Shown: positions 43,012 to 52,278 of the stretch, piece by piece
How positions within the stretch are numbered: the first letter of the stretch is position 1
Layout of the letters: each line of letters begins with the position of its first letter
Assembly: GCF_016584665.1 (NCBI RefSeq)
Contig: NZ_BBJB01000067.1
Coordinates: 1-64,000, forward strand
Source of the DNA: Pseudanabaena sp. lw0831
GTDB taxonomy: Bacteria > Cyanobacteriota > Cyanobacteriia > Pseudanabaenales > Pseudanabaenaceae
DNA: 64,000 nucleotides
Direction of reading: 5' to 3'
The notes under the pieces: generated by a model
What the model was told of the DNA's origin: nothing
What the model saw: the letters and a program-made list of their open reading frames with translations, nothing else
Databases searched by the model: none
Program-made: the position numbers and the translations under genes

Positions 43012-45096
43012 TTATACCTTGGCCAAACCGCTATGACGCAGCAAAGGAACTGTACTTGGCTCACGTCCTCGGAAGGTTTTAAAGACTTCCATTGGATGTT
43101 TGCTACCACCAAGTGCAAGCACCGTATCGCGGTAGAGCCTACCTGTTGATGCGATCGCATCATCATTTTCGAGTCCTACTTCTTCAAAGGCAGCAAAGGC
43201 ATCAGCGCTGAGGACTTCCGCCCACTTGTAGCTGTAGTAACCTGCAGCATATCCTCCTGAGAAGATATGACCGAAGGAACAGAGGAAGTTATCTTCTGGC
43301 AAAGGCGGAACTACCATTGTGGTTTCCGCAATGCGCGATCGCAATTGGATCGGAGTTTCCGAGCCGCCGCTTTGATAACGATGGTGCAGTTCAATATCCA
43401 CAAGGCTGAAATGTAACTGACGCAACATACCTGAACCACTCATGTAGTTTTTGGAATCGATTAGCTTCTGGTAATAGGACTCAGGCAGGGTTTCACCAGT
43501 TTCATGGTGTTTCGCCATGCCAAACAAAGTAGCGCGATCGTAGCACCAGTTTTCCATAAACTGACTGGGCAACTCCACCGCATCCCATTCCACATTGTTA
43601 ATACCTGAAGCACCTGAATAATCAACCTTAGTCAGCATATGCTGTAAACCATGTCCAAATTCATGGAAGAGAGTTTCTACTTCGCCAAAGGTCATTAGGC
43701 TAGGCTTACCATCAACGGGAGGGGATTGGTTACAAATTAGATAGGCAACAGGCAGACGGGTAATGGGCTTGCCATCTTCGATTACTTTAGCTCGTCCAAT
43801 GCAATCATTCATCCATGCACCGCCACGCTTTTCGGCAGGACGACTATAGGGATCGAGATAGAAATAGGCGATCGCTTGATTTTGTTCGTTTTGAATTTCA
43901 AAGAAACGGACACTCTCATGCCAGATTGGAGCTTTGCCATCTGCCGCAACTACCGTCACACCAAACAAGCGCTTCACAAGGGCAAATAAACCTTCCAAAA
44001 CTTGAGGAAGAGGGAAATAGGGACGCAATTCTTCTACAGTGAAGTTGAACTTAGTTTCGCGTTGACGTTCCGCCCAATAGGAGGTATCCCAATGCTTGAG
44101 TTCAATTGTTTCACCTTGCGCCTTGGCAAACTCTTTCAATTCTGCAAATTCTTCCACGGCAGCAGAATAACTGGACTGACGTAATTCTTCTAGTAATTTC
44201 TCAACTGCCTCAACATTGGGAGCCATTTTGCGAGCAAGACTGAGTTCCGCATAGGTCGGATATCCCAGCAGTTCTGCCTTTTGCTTACGCAATTCCAGAA
44301 TGCGATCGATTAACGGAGAATTGTCGAACTCACCACTGGCTGCACGACTGACAAAGGCGCGATAGAGTTTCTCTCGCAGATCGCGGCGACGGCTATGCTG
44401 CATGAATGGAACATAGCTAGGATAGTCAAGGGTAATGCACCAAGGTCCATTTTCAGGTGTGGCTTTGTTATCACCGTCTAAACGAGCAGCTTGTGCAGCT
44501 TGGGCGAGAAGGCTAGGCGGTAAACCTGCAATCTCTTCGGCTAGAGTCAAAGTCATGCTAAAAGCTTTAGTGGCATCTAGCAAATGATTTGAGAAATTAG
44601 TAGAGAGTTCGGCAAGTTCCATTTGGATCGCGTTGAACTTCTCTTTTAATTCGCCTTCTAAACCAACACCCGATAACTCTGCATCTCGAATCGCAGCTTC
44701 GACAATACGTTTTTGGGCTGGGTCAAGGTTATCCCACTCCGATGATCCATAAATTGCTTTGTAGGCTTTATAAACTGGCTGGCTCTGGCTAAAGCGATTA
44801 AAAAATTCAATTACCTTAGGTTGCACTACCTTATGAGCTTCGCGCAATTCGGCACTATTTTTGACACTCAGTAAATGCTCGATCGCACCCCAACCCCACC
44901 CAATGCGCTCAGTCAAACGCTCTAGTGGCTCGACTAAACCAGTCCATGTAGGCTGAATATTGGCTTCCAGTTCGGTCAATCCCTTGCTAGTTTCTTCGAG
45001 CAATTGGGTAATTGCAGGAATTACCTGTTCGGGCTTGATGTCTGGAAATGGGGGTAAACCTTTACCAATTAGAAGAGGGTTAGTAACTTCACTCAT
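43012..45096 (-). CDS. prlC: M3-family metallopeptidase (oligopeptidase A type)
   Basis: This cytoplasmic zinc peptidase degrades short peptides, including cleaved signal peptides. The 694 residues are of normal length for oligopeptidase A (PrlC). The HExxH motif reads FHEFGHGLQHML at about 473-484, with the downstream ligand Glu in NVEWDAVELPSQFMENW. No signal peptide is present. It stands alone between two repeat-filled gaps. Confidence 0.93.
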   Translation of the reverse strand: MSEVTNPLLIGKGLPPFPDIKPEQVIPAITQLLEETSKGLTELEANIQPTWTGLVEPLERLTERIGWGWGAIEHLLSVKNSAELREAHKVVQPKVIEFFNRFSQSQPVYKAYKAIYGSSEWDNLDPAQKRIVEAAIRDAELSGVGLEGELKEKFNAIQMELAELSTNFSNHLLDATKAFSMTLTLAEEIAGLPPSLLAQAAQAARLDGDNKATPENGPWCITLDYPSYVPFMQHSRRRDLREKLYRAFVSRAASGEFDNSPLIDRILELRKQKAELLGYPTYAELSLARKMAPNVEAVEKLLEELRQSSYSAAVEEFAELKEFAKAQGETIELKHWDTSYWAERQRETKFNFTVEELRPYFPLPQVLEGLFALVKRLFGVTVVAADGKAPIWHESVRFFEIQNEQNQAIAYFYLDPYSRPAEKRGGAWMNDCIGRAKVIEDGKPITRLPVAYLICNQSPPVDGKPSLMTFGEVETLFHEFGHGLQHMLTKVDYSGASGINNVEWDAVELPSQFMENWCYDRATLFGMAKHHETGETLPESYYQKLIDSKNYMSGSGMLRQLHFSLVDIELHHRYQSGGSETPIQLRSRIAETTMVVPPLPEDNFLCSFGHIFSGGYAAGYYSYKWAEVLSADAFAAFEEVGLENDDAIASTGRLYRDTVLALGGSKHPMEVFKTFRGREPSTVPLLRHSGLAKV

Positions 45097-45180
45097 ATAG
45101 TAATTTTTAAGATTTGTAAATAATTACATTAATTATATATCAACGCAGAGTTGGCATTTAGGGCGCTTTGCACGCAAAAC

Positions 45181-45239
45181 CGAATCAATAAAATTTAAAA
45201 AGTGTTGCTAAGCAACACTTTTTAAATTTTATTGATTCG
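45181..45239. repeat. Perfect inverted repeat, 28-bp arms around TAA
   Basis: GTGTTG/CAACAC subgroup with outer arms CGAATCAATAA. It is preceded by GGGCGCTTTGCACGC as in the copies at 25.6 and 30.4 kb. It lies between the peptidase and the HepT-like gene. Confidence 0.9.
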
Positions 45240-45268
45240 GTCGATCGGAAAAATAATTAGATCTAGCT

Positions 45269-45649
45269 CTATAAAATTGCGATCGCCTTTTGCATTAGCT
45301 CTTTAATAAACGGCACATCTTGGTGAATCAACTCCCACAAAGTATTGAGATCCACTTCTAAATATCCAAACATCAAGCTATCACCAACACTCGTCAAACG
45401 TCGCCAATTAATTTGGGGATACTTATCCATAAAACTAATCGGCAACCGCTTCGCAGTTGCACCGATGAGACCGATCGCCCTTTCTACAGCAAAAATTGTT
45501 TTTTGATCGCAACTAAACTGCATAAAGTCCATCTCAGAGACAAATGACTCTGTGGCAGCGATCGCTTCTAAAATGTCCTGTATTTGAACTTCCAGTCGAT
45601 GGTTATTATTCTCGATTTCGGCAGGAATACTCACTTTACTTATATTCAT
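45269..45649 (-). CDS. HepT-like (DUF86) protein lacking the toxin motif
   Basis: The 126-residue helical protein resembles HepT/DUF86: VQIQDILEAIAATESFV at the start, FAVERAIGLIGATAKRLP in the middle and LNTLWELIHQDVPFIKELM at the end. In HepT toxins an R-x4-6-H-x-Y motif forms the RNase site; here the matching stretch reads RRLTSVGDSLMFGYLEVD with no His. No MntA nucleotidyltransferase antitoxin gene is next to it. It is either a degenerate orphan or a related protein with another role. Confidence 0.75.
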   Translation of the reverse strand: MNISKVSIPAEIENNNHRLEVQIQDILEAIAATESFVSEMDFMQFSCDQKTIFAVERAIGLIGATAKRLPISFMDKYPQINWRRLTSVGDSLMFGYLEVDLNTLWELIHQDVPFIKELMQKAIAIL

Positions 45650-45702
45650 TAGCTTTTTTCCATATATTGAAAACTAGGGAGCCTTGTGAAGAGCCACCAG
45701 TA

Positions 45703-46491
45703 TTAGACATCTCGAAAGTTTACAATATTACCAATGACTGCGATCGCAGGTGGGGCGAAGTTACTTTCTTGCACAAGCTTAACAATATTACCCAAACAGC
45801 CAGTTAATTCTGACTGATCGGCGCGTGTTCCTTGGCGAATTAAAGCTACAGGCGTGGATTCAGGTAGGCCAGCCGCGATGACTTTAGGGACAATTTCACC
45901 TAAATTATGTAATCCCATGTACACGACGATCGTCTCGGCAGCTTGGGAGATCGCCGTCCAATTGATCTGTGGTCGATATTTCCCAGCCGACTCATGCCCT
46001 GTCACAAAAATTACTGACGAACTAAAATCGCGATGGGTAAGCGGAATTCCTGCATAGGCAGGTGCCGCAATCCCTGACGTAATCCCTGGAACAACCTCAA
46101 CCGCAATCCCAGCCGATCTCAAATCTGCCATCTCTTCACCACCACGCCCAAATATAAACGGATCGCCACCCTTCAAGCGCACCACGATCGCGTGTATTTG
46201 TGCCTTCTCGATCAATAACTGAGTAGTCTCCTCTTGCAATAGCGAATGATTGCCGCGCCGCTTACCTGCATGAATTTTTTCCGCGATCGGGTTAATCATG
46301 GCAAGGATTTCATCACTAACCAAAGCATCGTAAAGCACTACATCACAAGTTTCTAACAAGGATTTGCCCTTAAGTGTCATCAATCCTGCATCACCAGGCC
46401 CCGCTCCAACTAAATAAACCTTACCTAAAATCCGATCTAAGGCAGGCTGAATAACTTCTTGTAAATCAGTTTGTAAATCTGTGTTTGTCAT
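45703..46491 (-). CDS. cobA: Uroporphyrinogen-III C-methyltransferase CobA
   Basis: This SAM enzyme makes precorrin-2, the branch point to sirohaem and B12. The 262 residues carry the tetrapyrrole methylase motifs VYLVGAGPGDAGLMTLKG at about 25-42, the VVRLKGGDPFIFGRGGEE stretch near 103-120, VVPGITSGIAAPAYAGIPLTHR and VYMGLHNL. It is full length, without a fused CysG or HemD domain. It is transcribed on its own. Confidence 0.94.
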   Translation of the reverse strand: MTNTDLQTDLQEVIQPALDRILGKVYLVGAGPGDAGLMTLKGKSLLETCDVVLYDALVSDEILAMINPIAEKIHAGKRRGNHSLLQEETTQLLIEKAQIHAIVVRLKGGDPFIFGRGGEEMADLRSAGIAVEVVPGITSGIAAPAYAGIPLTHRDFSSSVIFVTGHESAGKYRPQINWTAISQAAETIVVYMGLHNLGEIVPKVIAAGLPESTPVALIRQGTRADQSELTGCLGNIVKLVQESNFAPPAIAVIGNIVNFRDV

Positions 46492-46802
46492 TCGTTATCA
46501 AAACTCTAGTATCTAAGCCAAATATTGCAAGGCGATCGCATCTTCATTTTCCTAATGTATTCTATTTATAGAAGTTATAAAGCACGACGCAAAGCGTCTT
46601 AACTTTATAAGAATATTCTATTAGAAGTTATAAATTACGGTGCTAAGCGCCGCTACTTCCTAAAAATTGAGACGCAGCCATCTTGTCAAGCCAAATCAAG
46701 GAGAACTAAAGAACGCTTACATATTTAATTAATTCGATTTAAGAATATGTCTAAAAATCTTCTTGAGATGTAACGAGTACAACGAATCAAAATGAGGCAG
46801 GC
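46492..46802. repeat. Gene-free stretch with two degenerate hairpin units
   Basis: Two direct copies of a unit beginning TCTATT(TAT)AGAAGTTATAAA start near 46561 and 46617. Each contains a hairpin (GACGC-AAA-GCGTC at 46585-46597, GGTGC-TAA-GCGCC near 46640). Nothing else is seen in the gap upstream of the pentapeptide-repeat genes. Confidence 0.6.
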
Positions 46803-48005
46803 GTGAATCTTACCGACTTTACCAAAGCAAATCTTACCAAATCAAGCCTAGAAGGAATCAACCTCAAGGGAGCAGATCTCAAGCGCGTTAATCTTAGTAA
46901 CGCCAAGCTTGCAGATGCGGTGCTTTCCAAAGCGAACCTCACAGGTGCATTTCTTCATCGAGCCGATCTCAACCGAGCTAATCTAGTCGAAGCAAATTTA
47001 ACTGAAGCAAATCTTACATCAGCTTTCTTAATCAAGGCGGATCTACAACGAGCCTGTCTCAATGAAGCTTATCTAGTTGCCGCCAATCTCAATTCAGCCA
47101 ATTTAACTAGCGCGTCTTTGATAAACGCCGATCTTAGTCTTGCCACCCTCACAGGAGCTTGTCTCAATGGTGCAAATCTCAGTCGCGCTAAGCTGAATGG
47201 TGCATTTTTTATTGAGTCGAATTTACTGGGAGCCGATCTCAGTGATTCTGACTTCACAGGGGCTCTGATGATCAAGGCAAATCTCAGTGGTGCAAATCTT
47301 AGTCAAGCTTGTTTGATGAATGTTGATTTGACGGAAGCCAATCTCACAGGGGCAGAATTACACGGAGTCGATCTTTGTGGCGCAATCTTAAATGCAGCAA
47401 ATCTCAATGCCGTCGATCTTGTCGAGGCAAATTTGAGTGGTGGTTCACTTAGTCGCGCTAACTTGAGCTGGGCAAATTTACTGGGTTCAAACTTAGAAAA
47501 AGCTAATTTAGTTGGTTCTGATCTGAGTTGGGCAAATTTGAACGAAGCCAACTTGACTGAAGCGGATTTGAGTTGGACAAATCTGACAGGCGCATTTTTG
47601 ATGAAATCTAACCTCAGTGGCGCGAACCTAAACGGGGTTAATCTTTCTAATGCCAATCTTAGTGGCGCAAATTTGAGCGGTGCAAATTTGATGGGCGCGA
47701 ATTTAAGTGGAGCTGATTTAAGTAATGTTGATCTACGTGGAGCATACTTAATCCGTACCAATTTACATAATGCAATTTTAAATGAAGCTAATTTGACTGG
47801 TGCAAATCTAGATGAAGCAGTATTAAACGGAGCTAGTTTAAATCGCGCCAATCTCAATCGTGCCAATCTTACTAGAGCCAGCTTAACAGGCGCAAACTTG
47901 AAAGGAGCTTTTATGTTGTGGACAAACTTAAGAGGGGCTTTTATGTTGTGGACAAATTTGGATGGAGCAAATATGACAGGCGCAATTTTGCCTACAGACA
48001 AATAA
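46803..48005 (+). CDS. Pentapeptide-repeat protein (long, uninterrupted)
   Basis: Almost all 400 residues are tandem pentapeptides A(D/N)L-x-x, about 75 units, forming a predicted right-handed quadrilateral beta-helix. A duplicated GAFMLWTNL unit lies near the C-terminus. There is no signal peptide, membrane segment or partner domain. The start is GTG 46803 (MNLTDF). Cyanobacteria have many such proteins, some tied to transport regulation or lumenal assembly; this one has no assignable role. A second pentapeptide gene follows after 115 bp. Confidence 0.9.
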   Translation: MNLTDFTKANLTKSSLEGINLKGADLKRVNLSNAKLADAVLSKANLTGAFLHRADLNRANLVEANLTEANLTSAFLIKADLQRACLNEAYLVAANLNSANLTSASLINADLSLATLTGACLNGANLSRAKLNGAFFIESNLLGADLSDSDFTGALMIKANLSGANLSQACLMNVDLTEANLTGAELHGVDLCGAILNAANLNAVDLVEANLSGGSLSRANLSWANLLGSNLEKANLVGSDLSWANLNEANLTEADLSWTNLTGAFLMKSNLSGANLNGVNLSNANLSGANLSGANLMGANLSGADLSNVDLRGAYLIRTNLHNAILNEANLTGANLDEAVLNGASLNRANLNRANLTRASLTGANLKGAFMLWTNLRGAFMLWTNLDGANMTGAILPTDK

Positions 48006-48015
48006 AAAGTTTTTA

Positions 48016-48092
48016 GACCCTCACCCCCCTCTCCCAAAGGGCGAGGGGAACCAGACCCTCACCCTTTGGGAGAGGGGCTAGGGGTGAGGGTT
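48016..48092. repeat. Family-C-like core (CCCTCACCCC) between the pentapeptide genes
   Basis: GACCCTCACCCCCCTCTCCC and the inverse AGGGGCTAGGGGTGAGGG face each other, without the TAACTCA ends of the complete copies. It is likely a decayed or partial element. Confidence 0.7.
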
Positions 48093-48120
48093 CCACGTAA
48101 CAATATGGTGTGAAAGAGTA

Positions 48121-49017
48121 ATGAAAGCTAGAGAACTAGTCGATCGCTATAATCAAGGCTTTCGAGATTTTAGTGATACCGATCTCAGTCGTGAAAATCT
48201 CAGCGGTATGGGTTTGACCGCGATCGATCTGGCTAATGCCAATCTAAGCGAAGCGAACCTATCCTGCTCCACTTTAAATGAAGCAAATTTATATGGTGCA
48301 AAGCTAAGTACAACCGTCCTATATCGCGCTAGCCTTAGTGACGTAAATCTCTGTGATGCGGATCTAAATGGTGCTAGTCTGATTAAGGCTGATTTGCATG
48401 GTGCTCGGTTGGAACGAGCAAATCTAAGAGATGCAGACTTAACAGGCGCAAATCTCAATGCGGTGAGTCTTGCCAACTCTGACTTGACGGGAGCCAATTT
48501 AAGTTGTGTGTCTCTAGTCGGAGCCAACCTAGAGGGAGCAAATCTCGCAGAAGCATTTTTGAAAGGAGCAAACTTAGATGGGGCAAAACTAAATGGAGCT
48601 AATCTTGAAGGCGCTAATCTAAGTGGGGCAAGTTTTAGTGAAGCCAATCTTAGTCATGCAAATTTCTCTGCATGTGATCTTTCATGTGCAAATTTGTATG
48701 CAGCCAATCTCAGTGATGCTTTATTGGCAAAAGCTGATCTAAGTGGGGCGAATCTAAGCAATGCCAATCTTAATGATGCAAACCTAAAAGATGCCGATCT
48801 CAATGGCGCATTTCTGGTTGATGCTCAGCTAGGTCGAGCCTGTCTAGATGGTGCAAATCTTAGTAAATCCAATTGCTATAAAGCTAATTTTAAAGGTGCA
48901 TTTTTACTAAGAACAAATCTAAATGGTGCAAATTTGAATTGTACAGATTTCTCCAATGCTTCTCTGCAAACAGTCGATCAAGAGGCCGATCGCAATCCAG
49001 ATTATGTGACTGATTAA
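48121..49017 (+). CDS. Pentapeptide-repeat protein with short N-terminal helix
   Basis: The 298 residues begin with a short helical segment (MKARELVDRYNQGFRDFSDTD, the common leader of cyanobacterial pentapeptide proteins), then about 50 A(D/N)L-x-x units to residue 285. It is soluble, with several cysteines (LSCS, LCDA, ACDLSCAN) in the helix faces. It is co-directional with the preceding pentapeptide gene; a joint transcript is possible despite the intervening C-rich repeat. No function is known. Confidence 0.9.
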   Translation: MKARELVDRYNQGFRDFSDTDLSRENLSGMGLTAIDLANANLSEANLSCSTLNEANLYGAKLSTTVLYRASLSDVNLCDADLNGASLIKADLHGARLERANLRDADLTGANLNAVSLANSDLTGANLSCVSLVGANLEGANLAEAFLKGANLDGAKLNGANLEGANLSGASFSEANLSHANFSACDLSCANLYAANLSDALLAKADLSGANLSNANLNDANLKDADLNGAFLVDAQLGRACLDGANLSKSNCYKANFKGAFLLRTNLNGANLNCTDFSNASLQTVDQEADRNPDYVTD

Positions 49018-49138
49018 AACCGTTAGTAAAAATTAAGCCATTTGCCGTAGAAACTGTAATGGTATGTAGGTACGTCTTGTCTAGAGAGAAAACAATAAAA
49101 AGCGATCGCGCTAGAAAATAATCAGTTAGGAATGAAAC

Positions 49139-49921
49139 ATGAATGCAACTACAGCAGAAATTGCCAAAGAAACTAAAAGCGCATCTACAATACCGAAATA
49201 TAAACGCATTTTACTAAAGCTCAGTGGCGAAGCTCTCATGGGAGATCGCAGCTTTGGTATCGATCCTGAAGTTGTCCAAGATATTGCCCTACAAGTTGCC
49301 GAAATTGTCAAAGATGGGACTGAGGTAGCGATCGTTGTTGGTGGCGGTAATATTTTTCGCGGTATTAACGGTGCTGACAAAGGGATGGATCGTGCCACGG
49401 CTGATTACATTGGCATGATTGCCACGGTGATGAACGCGCTGACTTTGCAAGATGCTTTTGAGCATCTGGATGAACCGATTCAGACAAGAGTAATGTCAGC
49501 GATCGCTATGCAAGAGATCGCTGAACCATATATCCGCCGCCGGGCCATTCGCCACCTTGAAAACAATCGGGTGGTTATTTTTGGCGCAGGCTCAGGTAAT
49601 CCTTATTTCACCACTGATACGACAGCAGCTTTACGTGGAGCTGAGATTAATGCTGAAGTGATCCTGAAAGCAACTAAAGTTGATGGCATTTATGACAGTG
49701 ACCCGAAGAAAAATCCTGATGCAAAACGTTTTCAAACTGTTAGTTTCGACCATGCGCTGATCCATGATTTACGAGTAATGGATGCTACTGCCTTTGCGTT
49801 ATGCAAAGAAAATGGTATTCCAATTATTGTGTTCGATCTCGGTGTTACAGGTAACATTCGTCGCGTCATCATGGGAGAATCGATTGGTACTTATGTTGGA
49901 GGCTCTTGTGAAATTAACTGA
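49139..49921 (+). CDS. pyrH: UMP kinase
   Basis: The enzyme phosphorylates UMP to UDP in pyrimidine synthesis. The 260 residues contain the amino-acid-kinase fold: [14 protein letters not shown] at 22-35, [34 protein letters not shown], and the ATP-site region [20 protein letters not shown]. It has a 20-residue N-terminal extension before the core. It overlaps frr by 14 bp. Confidence 0.96.
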   Translation: MNATTAEIAKETKSASTIPKYKRILLKLSGEALMGDRSFGIDPEVVQDIALQVAEIVKDGTEVAIVVGGGNIFRGINGADKGMDRATADYIGMIATVMNALTLQDAFEHLDEPIQTRVMSAIAMQEIAEPYIRRRAIRHLENNRVVIFGAGSGNPYFTTDTTAALRGAEINAEVILKATKVDGIYDSDPKKNPDAKRFQTVSFDHALIHDLRVMDATAFALCKENGIPIIVFDLGVTGNIRRVIMGESIGTYVGGSCEIN

Positions 49922-50456
49922 TGTTGAGGCGCGAATGCAGAAAGCTGTAGAAGCGACCCAGCACAATTTTAATAGTGTGCGAACGGGGCGTGCTAATGCT
50001 TCGCTATTAGATCGAATTACGGTGGAATATTATGGTGCGGAGACGCATCTCAAGGCGTTGGCAAATATTTCTTCGCCTGATTCTACAACCTTGATGATTC
50101 AGCCTTTTGATCGCAGTAGTATGCGAGCAATTGAGAAGGCAATCTCTGAGTCGGACATTGGTCTAACCCCAAACAATGATGGCGTCAGTATTCGTCTAAA
50201 TATTCCGCCATTAACGACCGATCGCCGTAAAGATTTGGTGAAAATGGTTTCTAAACTTGCTGAAGAAGGCAAAGTTGCGATTCGGAATGTGCGCCGTGAT
50301 GCGATCGACTCATTGCGGAAGCTAGAAAAGGCAAAAGAAATTTCTGAAGATGATTCTAAAAGCCAACAAGAGCAAGTAGATAAGTTAACGGATAAGTTCG
50401 TTAAAAATATCGATAAGGTTACAGCCGAAAAAGAAAAAGAAATTTCCACAATCTAA
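49908..50456 (+). CDS. frr: Ribosome recycling factor
   Basis: It splits post-termination ribosomes together with EF-G. From GTG 49908 the protein has 182 residues (family norm 182-185), starting [18 protein letters not shown], then the conserved [19 protein letters not shown] and a C-terminal helical bundle with [16 protein letters not shown]. The frame extends further upstream inside pyrH, but the GTG start within the pyrH 3' end fits the family N-terminus. pyrH-frr overlap is a classical operon arrangement. Confidence 0.96.
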   Translation: MKLTDVEARMQKAVEATQHNFNSVRTGRANASLLDRITVEYYGAETHLKALANISSPDSTTLMIQPFDRSSMRAIEKAISESDIGLTPNNDGVSIRLNIPPLTTDRRKDLVKMVSKLAEEGKVAIRNVRRDAIDSLRKLEKAKEISEDDSKSQQEQVDKLTDKFVKNIDKVTAEKEKEISTI

Positions 50457-50458
50457 AA

Positions 50459-50487
50459 CAAAAAGCGGCGCGATGCGCCGCTTTTTG
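50459..50487 (+). terminator. Rho-independent terminator of pyrH-frr
   Basis: A 13-bp perfect stem (AAAAAGCGGCGC) around GAT, with a T-run in the right arm, starts 3 bp after the frr stop. Confidence 0.92.
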
Positions 50488-50539
50488 TTTGGCAGTAGCG
50501 ATAAAATCAGATCACAGGCTCAAAATTTGCTAAGTATCT

Positions 50540-51115
50540 ATGAACGCTTTAACCATCAGCCTAGATTCTGTAATTGATCTCACCGATGAGCAGTTCTATC
50601 AACTTTGCCGCAAAAATAGCGACCTTAGGTTTGAGCGCAACGTTCAAGGAGATATGACGATTATGGTTCCAGAAGGCGGTGAAACAGGAATGCGTAGTGC
50701 TGGAATTATCACAGATTTAGAAATTTGGAATCGCAAAACTAAGTTAGGCTTCACCTTTGGCTCTTCAACAGGCTTTAAACTCCCCAATGGTTGCGATCGC
50801 TCTCCTGATGCCTCATGGATTTTAAAAGAGCGTTGGGAAGCCTTAACGCCAGAACAACGTGCAAAATTCGCCCCAATTTGTCCAGATTTTGTGATTGAGT
50901 TGATGTCTCCGAGCGATAGTCTCAAAGTCACTCAAGCAAAGATGCAGGAATATCAAGATAACGGTGCAAGGATAGACTGGCTGATCAATCGCCAAGATCA
51001 AGAAGTAGAAATTTATCGGATTGGTCAACCCGTAGAAGTTTTAAAGTCTCCTAATTTTCTTTCAGGTGAAGATGTGTTGCCTGAATTTATTTTAAGTCTT
51101 GACGCAATTTGGTGA
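50540..51115 (+). CDS. Uma2-family (DUF820) putative restriction endonuclease
   Basis: The 191 residues are a typical Uma2 domain: MTIMVPEGGETGMRSA, FTFGSSTGFKLPNGCDRSPDASWI (Asp at about 90), CPDFVIELMSPSDS (Glu near 119) and a KMQEYQDNGARIDWLIN segment. The PD-(D/E)XK residues appear intact. It sits between core operons with its own terminator-like hairpin at 51131. Cellular function is unknown. Confidence 0.9.
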   Translation: MNALTISLDSVIDLTDEQFYQLCRKNSDLRFERNVQGDMTIMVPEGGETGMRSAGIITDLEIWNRKTKLGFTFGSSTGFKLPNGCDRSPDASWILKERWEALTPEQRAKFAPICPDFVIELMSPSDSLKVTQAKMQEYQDNGARIDWLINRQDQEVEIYRIGQPVEVLKSPNFLSGEDVLPEFILSLDAIW

Positions 51116-51130
51116 ATTTATTTAAGAGAG

Positions 51131-51163
51131 AAAAAAGCAGCACCCAGAGGGTGCTGCTTTTTT
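51131..51163. terminator. Bidirectional terminator between Uma2 and petA
   Basis: A 15-bp perfect stem AAAAAAGCAGCACCC around AGA with A- and T-rich ends lies between convergent genes. A second hairpin at 51168-51199 (ATAAAACAAG stem) lies closer to petA. Confidence 0.9.
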
Positions 51164-51167
51164 CTTG

Positions 51168-51199
51168 ATAAAACAAGCGGCTTAAGCCCCTTGTTTTAT
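51168..51199 (-). terminator. Hairpin downstream of petA
   Basis: ATAAAACAAG and CTTGTTTTAT form the outer stem, with CTTAAG-containing inner part, 10 bp after the petA stop on the minus strand. Confidence 0.6.
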
Positions 51200-51208
51200 A
51201 ATTAACTT

Positions 51209-52192
51209 TTAGAAGTTCATTTCCGCAGCTTGGACTTTTTCGACTTGCTTCTTCTTCAATACCAACAAAATTTGGGTAACGATTACAGAAGCAAAGAATG
51301 CTAGCAACCACTGAATGCGGCGAGGATCTTGAAGTACGATTTCACCATCATGCTGACCAAAACCACCGACATTAGGATTTGTAGTTAGCGGAGAACCAAC
51401 CCCAACATCACTCCCAGGCTCTACAACAAGTTCAGCACCAGCAGGAACCTTCTCAACGGCAATACTACCATCGGTAGTTTGTATAGAGATTTCATAACCA
51501 CCGTAGATACCTTCATCTTCATTTGGTACGATCGGGCTGATCTGAGTAACTAGACCAGAAACCGAAGAGTTATATTCGTTGTTATTGCTCTTTTCACCAG
51601 TAGGATAAACCTGCCCACGACCACGGTTACCACCAGCACTTACTGAATATTTCAAGAAGTGAATGTTCTTATCTTTAGCAGGATCGGGAGCAAGTACAGG
51701 GAAAACAATTTCCGAATAATCATCACCAGATACTGGCCCAACTAGGACGATATTTTCTTGAGTATCGCTATAGGGTTGGTAATAGGTGTCCTTGACTTTT
51801 TCCTTAAGTTCTTCAGACAAGCGATCTTCAGGAGCAATCTTGAAGCCTTCAGGTAATACTAAAACTGCACCAACATTCAAACCTGTTTTACTGCCATCAG
51901 CACTTACTTGTTGTTTGGTGTGGTCGTAAGGGAGTTTGATAACGGCTTCAAATACAGTGTCGGGAAGAACTGCTTGAGGTAGTTCTAATTCAATCCCTTT
52001 TTGGGCTAGGTGACAGTTAGCACAAACGATACGCCCAGTGGCTTCACGAGGATTTTTGTATGCTTCTTGTGCAAAATAAGGATAAGCGTGAGCAGATTCG
52101 GTATTTAATCCAAATAGTAAAGTTAAGCTTGTGAGGATACAAAGACTGACTCCCACAATCAAACGGTTGGCACGGAACAAAGCTTTTTTCAT
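51209..52192 (-). CDS. petA: Apocytochrome f
   Basis: This is the c-type cytochrome of the thylakoid b6f complex, passing electrons to plastocyanin or cytochrome c6. From ATG 52192 it has 327 residues: a signal peptide to AHA-36, mature N-terminal Tyr37 (axial haem ligand through its amino group), haem site CANCH at 57-61, and a C-terminal membrane anchor ([21 protein letters not shown]). A TTG codon four residues upstream is unlikely to be used. It follows petC after 86 bp, forming the standard petCA operon. Confidence 0.97.
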   Translation of the reverse strand: MKKALFRANRLIVGVSLCILTSLTLLFGLNTESAHAYPYFAQEAYKNPREATGRIVCANCHLAQKGIELELPQAVLPDTVFEAVIKLPYDHTKQQVSADGSKTGLNVGAVLVLPEGFKIAPEDRLSEELKEKVKDTYYQPYSDTQENIVLVGPVSGDDYSEIVFPVLAPDPAKDKNIHFLKYSVSAGGNRGRGQVYPTGEKSNNNEYNSSVSGLVTQISPIVPNEDEGIYGGYEISIQTTDGSIAVEKVPAGAELVVEPGSDVGVGSPLTTNPNVGGFGQHDGEIVLQDPRRIQWLLAFFASVIVTQILLVLKKKQVEKVQAAEMNF

Positions 52193-52231
52193 GTATAAGT
52201 TCAAATGTATTTCAAAGACTAATTTGGATCT

Positions 52232-52270
52232 GTTAAGGATAGACGGCGCTCCGCGCCGACTATCCTTAAC
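52232..52270. repeat. Inverted repeat between petC and petA (18-bp arms, one mismatch)
   Basis: GTTAAGGATAGACGGCGC faces its complement around TCC with a single mismatch. It lies in the petC-petA intercistronic gap, where it could affect transcript processing or relative expression. Confidence 0.85.
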
Positions 52271-52278
52271 CCTTTATT

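Noticed and set aside
47303-48037. Long minus-strand reading frame (244 codons) across the first pentapeptide-repeat gene
   Set aside because: It is the mirror of the A-N-L repeat codons; its product is a monotonous K/F/A/P repeat with no family resemblance. The same holds for 48153-48647.
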